A stretch of DNA of 5,894 nt from Candidatus Harrisonbacteria bacterium (lineage in GTDB: Bacteria; Patescibacteriota; Minisyncoccia; UBA6257; 1-14-0-10-44-23). Numbering within the stretch: position 1 is the first letter of the stretch; every line of letters begins with the position of its first letter. The position numbers were made by a program, and so were the translations under genes. Of this stretch, positions 1 to 4,015 are shown one piece after another. The stretch lies in assembly GCA_023244975.1 (NCBI GenBank), contig JAHFLG010000056.1, positions 1 through 5,894 of the forward strand, written 5' to 3'. The notes beneath the pieces are model-generated. The model made no database searches, was not told the origin of the DNA, and was given only the letters and a program-made list of their open reading frames with translations.

Positions 1-609
1 GTCAAAACCAACAACGATCTCGACATCCACTCCTCTGGTCACGCTCCGGGTCCGGATCTCGCACTGGTCGCACAACTCTGTAAGCCAAAATACATTGTGC
101 CGGTGCACGGCCACCTTTTCCAGCGCTCTGCCAACGTGCAGAACATGAAGACTGTCGGCATCGGCTTTGAACGCGTCATTCTCATCGACAACGGGCAGAT
201 CTGCAAAGTCTCAGAGAATAATTTTGAGATAACCAAAAACACCGTCGACTCATTCTATGTAATGGTAGACGGTCTCGGCGTAGGCGATGTTGAAGCCGTA
301 GTGCTTCGCGACCGCCGACTCCTCGCCAAAGAAGGCATGGTTGTAATCATTGCCACCGTTGACCGCAAGACCGGACGGCTACTAAAAAACCCTGATGTTA
401 TCAGCCGCGGCTTCATCTACCTTAAAGATCACACCCCACTCATCGATGAGATCCGGGGCAAGATCCGCAACCTCCTCAACCAAGGAGCCGCCACCGAGGA
501 TGCCGAAGCCGACTACTTAAAGGCCGTTATTCGTGACCAGATAGGTCTCTTCCTGTACAACAAAACCCAGCGCCGCCCGATGGTGCTCCCGGTGATTATC
601 GAAGTATAA
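1..609 (+). CDS. rnj: Ribonuclease J, C-terminal part (5' end off the left edge)
   Basis: The reading frame is open from the first base, giving 202 residues before a TAA stop, so the N-terminal metallo-beta-lactamase half lies outside the window. What is visible begins near the end of the beta-CASP/MBL core: an IHSSGHA motif (His14 of the partial protein) and a KPKYIVPVHGH motif (His36), which match the RNase J pattern HxSGHA...KPKYxIPVHGE, including late metal/phosphate-site histidines. Residues of about 90-202 match the RNase J C-terminal domain, with VDRKTGRLLKNPDVISRGF and a helix DEIRGKIRNLL. RNase J enzymes are cytoplasmic 5'-3' exo/endoribonucleases that process and decay mRNA and rRNA. 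One departure is His instead of the usual Glu after PVHG. In-frame GTG codons such as the one at 97 are valines, not starts, because homology continues upstream. The gene ends at a strong hairpin directly after the stop. Family assignment is confident; the split between J1 and J2 cannot be judged. Confidence 0.93.
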   Translation, partial: VKTNNDLDIHSSGHAPGPDLALVAQLCKPKYIVPVHGHLFQRSANVQNMKTVGIGFERVILIDNGQICKVSENNFEITKNTVDSFYVMVDGLGVGDVEAVVLRDRRLLAKEGMVVIIATVDRKTGRLLKNPDVISRGFIYLKDHTPLIDEIRGKIRNLLNQGAATEDAEADYLKAVIRDQIGLFLYNKTQRRPMVLPVIIEV

Positions 610-648
610 GAAACAAAAACCCCGACGCAAGGTCGGGGTTTTTGTTTC
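610..648. terminator. Bidirectional rho-independent terminator between convergent genes
   Basis: A perfect 17-bp inverted repeat (610-626 pairing with 632-648) encloses a 5-base loop (GCAAG). The inner stem CCCCGAC/GTCGGGG is GC-rich and the outer stem is A-rich on the left and T-rich on the right, so both strands show a GC hairpin followed by a U-tract. It starts at the base right after the RNase J stop codon and its last base is the first base of the (-) peptide's stop codon, so it fits termination of both converging transcripts. Confidence 0.92.
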
Positions 649-731
649 TAACGTTTTCGGCGAGAAGACTTTTTCTTCTTCGTCTGACGGTGTTTGACGT
701 GGCGCTTGGCCGGAGCCTTTTTCTTTTTCAT
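648..731 (-). CDS. Polybasic 27-residue small protein
   Basis: This short ORF encodes 27 residues starting MKKKKAPAKRHVKH and ending SSRRKR; 16 of the 27 are Lys or Arg and two more are His, with no acidic residue. The ATG at 731 has an AGGA about 10 bases upstream, and an in-frame stop at 744-746 rules out a longer form. The TAG stop overlaps the last base of the terminator, which therefore serves this gene tightly. Such a composition suggests nucleic-acid or ribosome binding, comparable to the small basic ribosome-associated peptides of some bacteria, but I recognise no family and there is no clear match to bTHX or bL36. A chance ORF in A/T-rich sequence is the alternative; the tight fit to start signal and terminator argues for a gene. 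It is the last leftward ORF of the block, 124 bp downstream of the YtxH-like gene. Confidence 0.55.
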   Translation of the reverse strand: MKKKKAPAKRHVKHRQTKKKKSSRRKR

Positions 732-776
732 AGTTATAAATTCCTATCAATGATTGTTGTTCAGATATTCGACGAT

Positions 777-808
777 TACTGAATAGAAAAATATCTCTTC
801 ATTCAGTA
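777..808. repeat. 8-bp inverted repeat in the 732-855 spacer
   Basis: TACTGAAT (777-784) and ATTCAGTA (801-808) are perfect inverted copies 16 bases apart, lying upstream of the (-) 27-residue gene. There is no T-tract, so it does not look like an intrinsic terminator; an operator or a weak RNA hairpin in the leader is possible. A poor promoter match, TTGTAA and CATACT with a 16-base spacer on the (-) strand, overlaps the right arm. The rest of the 124-bp spacer is AT-rich and shows nothing else I can name. Chance is a real possibility for a repeat this short. Confidence 0.25.
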
Positions 809-855
809 TGAAGTGTCTGCGCGCAATTACAATGGTTAATAACTTTTTCCTAGAA

Positions 856-1107
856 CTATTTCGGAAGTTTCTTGGCGAGGGCAGCTATCACCTTCTGGTA
901 TTCTTTCACGCCGGTTTTTTTTAATTTGGAAATCTCGGCGGACGCGTGCTTTTCCAGCTTAGCGCTCCAACCCTTTATCTTCGCCCGGTTCTTTTTACCG
1001 CGCTCACCGGTTAATACATATGCCGCTACGGCTGCTGCCGCGAGTCCCGCGCCGATACCAAGCCCAACCTTCACCTTCTTGCTCATTCCCTTTTTTACTG
1101 CTGCCAT
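856..1107 (-). CDS. YtxH-like small one-helix membrane protein
   Basis: The protein has 83 residues: a short basic N-terminus (MAAVKKGMSKKVK), one glycine/alanine-rich hydrophobic segment at about residues 14-32 (GLGIGAGLAAAAVAAYVL), then a Lys-rich amphipathic tail (residues 35-83) with GERGKKNRAKIKGW and a predicted helical run to the C-terminus. This resembles YtxH/gas-vesicle-like small proteins, whose helix is followed by a G-K-x-x-R motif, and matches a type of hypothetical protein I associate with Parcubacteria; the molecular role is unknown. The basic residues on both sides of the helix leave topology unclear. No Shine-Dalgarno is visible before the ATG at 1107; the alternative Met8 would remove the first basic cluster and is not better placed. 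The gene is 17 bp downstream of the carbinolamine dehydratase and may be read through from it or from its own promoter. Confidence 0.8.
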   Translation of the reverse strand: MAAVKKGMSKKVKVGLGIGAGLAAAAVAAYVLTGERGKKNRAKIKGWSAKLEKHASAEISKLKKTGVKEYQKVIAALAKKLPK

Positions 1108-1123
1108 ACTAATAAATTTTTTA

Positions 1124-1153
1124 ATTATAATGCGTCGATCTTACTGGCTACAA
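1124..1153 (-). promoter_or_regulatory. Candidate sigma70-type promoter for the YtxH-like gene
   Basis: On the (-) strand a perfect TATAAT (1129 down to 1124) overlaps the stop codon of the upstream dehydratase gene. A weak -35 match, TTGTAG (1153 down to 1148), lies 18 bases before it. Transcription would start near 1117, leaving about a 10-base leader before the ATG at 1107. The hexamer is in AT-rich sequence, so the match is suggestive only. Confidence 0.35.
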
Positions 1154-1448
1154 TGAAATCATTTTCAGAGAGCCCCTTGACCGCGTGGGTCCAGAGCTCA
1201 ATAGTAACACGGCTATAGTGAATCGCGATATCCGGATGATGCCCCTCTACCTCAGCCAGGCTCGCTACCTTGTTCACAAACGCGATAGCTTCGACAAAAT
1301 CAGCAAATTTCAATTTCCGCTCCAGGTGTCCGGCTTCGTTCAAAGTCCATTCATCAGAGAGCTGCGCTAACAGTCCGGCAGCCTCACGCTGACCGAGCGG
1401 CTCTCCTCCCACCTCACACGGCACACATCGCTTATCTTTAAGTTCCAT
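1125..1448 (-). CDS. phhB: Pterin-4a-carbinolamine dehydratase (PCD/DCoH family)
   Basis: This 107-residue protein is full length for the family. The diagnostic core is EVEGHHPDIAIHYSRV followed by ELWTHAVKGLSENDF. His70, His71, His88 and Asp97 keep the same spacing as the catalytic His61/His62/His79 and Asp88 of the mammalian enzyme, so activity is likely. The N-terminus KRCVPCEVGGEPL is the C-V-P-C-x-G-G type lead-in seen in many bacterial members. The enzyme dehydrates 4a-hydroxytetrahydrobiopterin to quinonoid dihydropterin, recycling pterin after aromatic amino acid hydroxylation; in bacteria without a hydroxylase, members have been linked to molybdopterin metabolism or have no known role. 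No hydroxylase or pterin-biosynthesis gene is visible here. The ATG at 1448 is 3 bp beyond the peptidase stop, with an AGGA about 13 bases upstream inside that gene, so the two are very probably one transcript, possibly translationally coupled. Confidence 0.95.
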   Translation of the reverse strand: MELKDKRCVPCEVGGEPLGQREAAGLLAQLSDEWTLNEAGHLERKLKFADFVEAIAFVNKVASLAEVEGHHPDIAIHYSRVTIELWTHAVKGLSENDFIVASKIDAL

Positions 1449-1451
1449 AGA

Positions 1452-2048
1452 CTACAACAAATCCTGATAATCCGGATGAACCGCAACATGCAATACCTTA
1501 ATCGAAGGCTCGGCAAAAAAATTAAGTAAACCCTGATGTGCAAGCTCTTGCAGTACAGCTTTAAGAACCACGATCGCCTCCTGGTTGCCATGTTTTAAGA
1601 ATCCTTCAATAGAAATATCAAAGGCTCCTCCTTTGGTATGCGTACTCGTATCCCCCTCTACTGCCGGAAATCCTTTCGCTTCTAACTCGTGTTGAAATTC
1701 AACTGAACGTGTCAAAGAACTGACAACAAGAAATATCTTCTCTGCCGCGTCGCCACCGGCCTGCATCTTCTCGAGCCACTCCTCAGCAACACGGTTCAAC
1801 AGCTGGTTAGCCGATGAGGTTAGATAGCGAAATTCCGGCCTAATCTTTGCCGACAGTCGATATGAATATCCTGGAAAATCAGGAACCGCGGTGAGTGTAC
1901 CCCCTTCCACTGCTCGAGCAACATCAGCGGTTGTCTCATATGAAGGAGTGTCTTGATACCAGGTGAGTTCTCGCTGCTGAGCTCGTTTAATGACCTCAAG
2001 CTCAGCCTGAGGAGTTTGCGGCGGCTTATCCATGGGCTTAGGATCCAT
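1452..2048 (-). CDS. DUF5715/peptidase M15-like metallopeptidase homologue
   Basis: From the ATG at 2048 the protein has 198 residues. The second half carries an M15/VanY-type metal site: VSSLTRSVEFQ (about 109-119), then STHTKGGAFDIS, in which His137 and Asp144 fit the S-x-H-x(6)-D zinc motif, then AEPSIKVLHVAVHP, in which Glu180 would be the catalytic base and His187 the third ligand. This arrangement (S-L-x-R...STHTxGxAFDI...HVxVxP) resembles DUF5715 proteins, related to D,D-carboxypeptidases that cut peptidoglycan peptides. No signal peptide or membrane helix is visible at the N-terminus, which is polar and Pro/Lys-rich, so how it would reach a wall substrate is unclear. An ATG 25 codons further upstream (2123) would overlap trpS and gives a less family-like leader; Met6 (2033) is another possible start. 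It heads a leftward operon with the dehydratase 3 bp downstream. Confidence 0.78.
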   Translation of the reverse strand: MDPKPMDKPPQTPQAELEVIKRAQQRELTWYQDTPSYETTADVARAVEGGTLTAVPDFPGYSYRLSAKIRPEFRYLTSSANQLLNRVAEEWLEKMQAGGDAAEKIFLVVSSLTRSVEFQHELEAKGFPAVEGDTSTHTKGGAFDISIEGFLKHGNQEAIVVLKAVLQELAHQGLLNFFAEPSIKVLHVAVHPDYQDLL

Positions 2049-2055
2049 ACTTTTA

Positions 2056-2061
2056 ATAATA
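2056..2061 (-). promoter_or_regulatory. Candidate -10 element for the peptidase operon
   Basis: TATTAT (5 of 6 to TATAAT) lies on the (-) strand so that transcription would begin at about 2049, one base before the proposed ATG at 2048. That would make the mRNA leaderless, in keeping with the missing Shine-Dalgarno. No good -35 element is found at 16-18 bases. AT-rich sequence makes chance matches common. Confidence 0.3.
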
Positions 2062-2077
2062 GCGTATTTTTGAAATT

Positions 2078-2086
2078 TGCGATAAA
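2078..2086 (+). promoter_or_regulatory. Candidate extended -10 element for trpS
   Basis: TGC followed by GATAAA (4 of 6 to TATAAT) forms an extended -10 (TGn plus hexamer) ending 8 bases before the trpS ATG, with no recognisable -35. The predicted start of transcription is about 2093, so the transcript would be almost leaderless. The 46-bp divergent spacer leaves no room for a T-box or an attenuator for tryptophan control. Confidence 0.3.
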
Positions 2087-2094
2087 CTCGAATT

Positions 2095-3072
2095 ATGCAG
2101 AAACCTTCTGTCTTATCAGGCATTCAGCCGACCGGACCGCTTCATATCGGCAACTATCTTGGCGCGCTTAAAAACTTTGTTAATCTGCAAAACTCTGAAG
2201 AGTATCGCACCCTATTCTTCATTGCCGATCTGCATTCACTGACGGAAAACTTCGACTCAAAAAATAAACCGACACAGGTCTTAGATATTGCCGCTTCATT
2301 TTTGGCCGCCGGCCTGGATCCAAAACTTTCAACTCTCTTTATACAGTCTCAGGTACCACCCCACTCAGAACTTGCCTGGATTCTAAGCACCATCACTCCG
2401 ATGGGTGAACTGAGCCGCATGACCCAGTACAAAGACAAAGCCGACCGCATGGACAATAACGTCGGCCTCTTCACCTATCCAACGCTCATGGCCGCAGATA
2501 TTATCCTCTATGACGCAACCTTTGTGCCGACCGGCGATGATCAGGATCAGCACCTAGAGTTAACGCGAACACTGGTTCGTAAGTTCAATGCCAAGTTCGG
2601 CCAAACTTTTGTTGAACCGAAAAATCTGCACACCGAGCTCCCCCGCGTGATGAGCCTGACTAACCCGGAAAAGAAAATGAGTAAGTCCGAGCCCGCTGGC
2701 TGTGTTTTTATCGACGACTCCCAAGAAGTAATGACTAAAAAAATTATGAGCGCGGTCACCGACAGCGGCAGTGAAGTAGTCTCCCGCGAAGACAAACCTG
2801 GCATCTCGAACCTGCTGCGCATCACCAGCACCCTTACCGAAAAACCAGTTGCTGAACTCGAGGCTCTGTTTAAGGGCAAAAACTACGGCGAGTTCAAAAA
2901 GTATGTGGCTCAGGTAACCAACGACTACTTTGCTCCGATTCGCGAGCGCAAAGCCAAGCTCATGAAAACTTCGGAGAAGGTTCTTAAAATTTTCACCGAC
3001 GGATCCGCGCAGGCCAACAAGATCGCCCAGAAAAAAATGTCAGATGTAAAATCAAAAGTCGGACTCGTCTAA
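2095..3072 (+). CDS. trpS: Tryptophanyl-tRNA synthetase
   Basis: This class I aminoacyl-tRNA synthetase charges tRNA-Trp with tryptophan in the cytoplasm. At 325 residues it is full length for bacterial TrpRS (about 320-340). The N-terminus SGIQPTGPLHIGNYLGAL carries the HIGH-type signature (HIGN, 17-20), FFIADLHSLT (41-50) follows, and PTGDDQDQHLELTR (145-158) is the TrpRS-specific segment that helps bind tryptophan. The KMSKS loop is intact in NPEKKMSKSEP (KMSKS at 194-198). The C-terminal helices with YFAPIRERKAKL are typical. The ATG at 2095 is chosen because homology starts directly after it; no Shine-Dalgarno precedes it. It diverges from the peptidase gene across 46 bp, and a membrane protein starts 15 bp after its stop, so the two (+) genes are probably cotranscribed. 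Confidence 0.98.
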   Translation: MQKPSVLSGIQPTGPLHIGNYLGALKNFVNLQNSEEYRTLFFIADLHSLTENFDSKNKPTQVLDIAASFLAAGLDPKLSTLFIQSQVPPHSELAWILSTITPMGELSRMTQYKDKADRMDNNVGLFTYPTLMAADIILYDATFVPTGDDQDQHLELTRTLVRKFNAKFGQTFVEPKNLHTELPRVMSLTNPEKKMSKSEPAGCVFIDDSQEVMTKKIMSAVTDSGSEVVSREDKPGISNLLRITSTLTEKPVAELEALFKGKNYGEFKKYVAQVTNDYFAPIRERKAKLMKTSEKVLKIFTDGSAQANKIAQKKMSDVKSKVGLV

Positions 3073-3087
3073 CCCTCATTTTTTACT

Positions 3088-3657
3088 ATGGCTGAATTCG
3101 AACGCCCTGAAGTTGATCTGCCGAGCCAAGGAGGTAGACACCCTCATCCTGATCATCTGGTGGGAGAAATCCTTGATCGTATCGCCGATGTCACTCAACA
3201 CCTTGACCACCAAATAAACATCTTGATCGGTATCAGCTCAGCACTCTTTCTGTTTGTCGCCGCTGCCCTCGAACACGATCAAGGCAACATTCCCCTTATC
3301 ATCATAGGCGTCTTTGCGGCGGGTTCAGCACTCGGCGGACTCATCGCCGTCCATCCACCCCGCTATACCCGCAAACACAACCAACCCGAGAGCATGCTGT
3401 ATAACAAGCGAATAGCCTCAATGCCATCAGCAGCCGCTTACACCGCGGAAATCAAAAAAATCTGCCATGACCCGGATGCCATCATTAATGAGGTTTCAAC
3501 CGAGATTTACAACCTTGCCAAATATTACTATCGTCCCAAACGAGAGATCTTCCACTTTGCCCGCCACCTGCTCTTTATCGGCCTAGCTCTCGGCCTCACT
3601 GTTTTTTTGGCAACGAATTTGGTGCAATATCTGCCGGTGGGACTCATTGCGCACTAA
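3088..3657 (+). CDS. Three-helix membrane protein resembling DUF5706/PycTM (Pycsar effector-like)
   Basis: The protein has 189 residues. After a polar N-terminus comes a helix, EILDRIADVTQHLDHQIN (about 27-44), leading into TM1 (about 44-61), TM2 (about 68-89, ending AVHPPRY), a cytoplasmic-type linker with SMLYNKRIASMP (102-113), and helices EIKKICHDPDAIINEV and EIYNLAKYYYRPKREIFHFA (139-158) before TM3 (about 160-179). This order, with x-D-x-x-x-N-x-L-x-G-I at TM1, a Pro after TM2, the YN...MP stretch and the N-L-x-K-Y-x-x-x-K segment before TM3, resembles the DUF5706/PycTM family by my reading of the pattern, not by a search. PycTM proteins are membrane effectors of Pycsar phage defence, activated by cCMP or cUMP made by a neighbouring cyclase. 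No cyclase is visible here and the gene sits 15 bp behind trpS, so a defence role is unproven; it may be a domesticated or standalone relative. The start has no Shine-Dalgarno. Confidence 0.65.
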   Translation: MAEFERPEVDLPSQGGRHPHPDHLVGEILDRIADVTQHLDHQINILIGISSALFLFVAAALEHDQGNIPLIIIGVFAAGSALGGLIAVHPPRYTRKHNQPESMLYNKRIASMPSAAAYTAEIKKICHDPDAIINEVSTEIYNLAKYYYRPKREIFHFARHLLFIGLALGLTVFLATNLVQYLPVGLIAH

Positions 3658-3688
3658 CCCATAAAGGTTTGACTTTTTTAATACACGT

Positions 3689-3733
3689 GTCAGATTGAAG
3701 ACTGTCTGACCCCGAAATGGGAAGTAGGGGTCA
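3689..3733. repeat. Two overlapping stem-loops (REP-like palindromes)
   Basis: GTCAGA (3689-3694) pairs with TCTGAC (3705-3710), and TGACCCC (3707-3713) pairs with GGGGTCA (3727-3733). The two hairpins share the TGAC at 3707-3710, so only one can form fully at a time. They lie between the membrane-protein stop and the 59-residue ORF. They could be a repetitive extragenic palindrome unit, the remains of a mobile element end, or a leader structure controlling the ORF. The stems are short (6 and 7 bp), so identity is uncertain. Confidence 0.4.
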
Positions 3734-3738
3734 AAACC

Positions 3739-3744
3739 AGGAGG
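3739..3744 (+). promoter_or_regulatory. Strong Shine-Dalgarno that fixes the start of the 59-residue ORF
   Basis: AGGAGG is followed by 7 bases (GTGAGAC) and the ATG at 3752, a textbook bacterial ribosome-binding site. It stands out because no comparable site precedes trpS, the PycTM-like gene, the peptidase or the YtxH-like gene. A possible -35-like TTGACT is at 3669-3674, but I see no convincing -10 at the right distance from it. Confidence 0.75.
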
Positions 3745-3751
3745 GTGAGAC

Positions 3752-3931
3752 ATGACAGACGGGACGTGGAGGCCGCCGACCAAGGATCTGAAGGACGACG
3801 AGAAGCCGGGGGCTTCGAAGGCCTTGCGCAACCACCCGCCGCCGCCGAAGGAGTCACGGAAGAGGGACACGCGACCTCCCTCGTTCGAACAGTCCAAGGC
3901 CGTGAACAATCACGGCGACGAGGCCAAGTAG
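3752..3931 (+). CDS. 59-residue proline-rich charged small protein, GC-rich
   Basis: This ORF runs from an ATG with an ideal Shine-Dalgarno to TAG at 3929-3931. The product starts MTDGTWRPPTKDLKDDEK, has a PPPP run at residues 29-32 and ends NNHGDEAK. It holds 9 Pro, 13 Lys/Arg and 10 Asp/Glu, no Cys and few hydrophobic residues, so it is probably intrinsically disordered. By hand count 52 of 60 codons end in G or C (about 87%), which supports coding in this frame and sets it apart from its neighbours; the islet is about 65-70% GC against roughly 45-55% in rows sampled from trpS and ileS. No signal peptide, membrane helix or known domain is visible, and I do not recognise a family. It has its own start signal and a closing hairpin, so it reads as a self-contained single-gene unit, possibly acquired. 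Longer ORFs in other frames here lack start signals. Confidence 0.68.
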   Translation: MTDGTWRPPTKDLKDDEKPGASKALRNHPPPPKESRKRDTRPPSFEQSKAVNNHGDEAK

Positions 3932-3957
3932 GCCTCTCTTCCTGTCCATCCACGCGC

Positions 3958-4010
3958 CGCCCGCGGGCGCCGATCACGAGAAGACCCGTGGCCGGCACCG
4001 CGGGCTTCTC
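3958..4010. terminator. GC-rich palindrome and terminator-like hairpin after the 59-residue ORF
   Basis: A perfect 12-bp palindrome CGCCCGCGGGCG lies at 3958-3969. Just beyond it, 3978-3991 pairs with 3998-4010 around the loop CCGGCA: GAGAAG/CTTCTC at the base, one bulged A at 3984, then CCCGTGG/CCGCGGG with one G-T pair, 13 pairs in all. There is no continuous T-tract directly after the hairpin on either strand (the nearest is TTTTT at 4020-4024 on +), so it is not a classic intrinsic terminator, but its position between the converging 59-residue ORF and ileS, only 5 bases after the ileS stop, fits a bidirectional stop. Confidence 0.55.
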
Positions 4011-4015
4011 TATTG

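Noticed and set aside
517..750. 77-codon (-) open frame overlapping the RNase J end and the terminator
   Set aside because: It reads through the terminator and antisense to the conserved RNase J C-terminus; the 27-residue frame inside it fits local signals better.
2049..2094. T-box or trp attenuator ahead of trpS
   Set aside because: The spacer is only 46 bp, with no specifier loop, no T-box sequence and no terminator/antiterminator pair.
2049..2123. 25-codon N-terminal extension of the peptidase starting at 2123
   Set aside because: It would overlap the trpS start, uses the divergent promoter region as coding sequence, and adds residues that do not look like the family; the ATG at 2048 was preferred.
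3658..3751. tRNA or riboswitch in the spacer before the 59-residue ORF
   Set aside because: No cloverleaf or recognised riboswitch core could be drawn; only two short overlapping hairpins are present.
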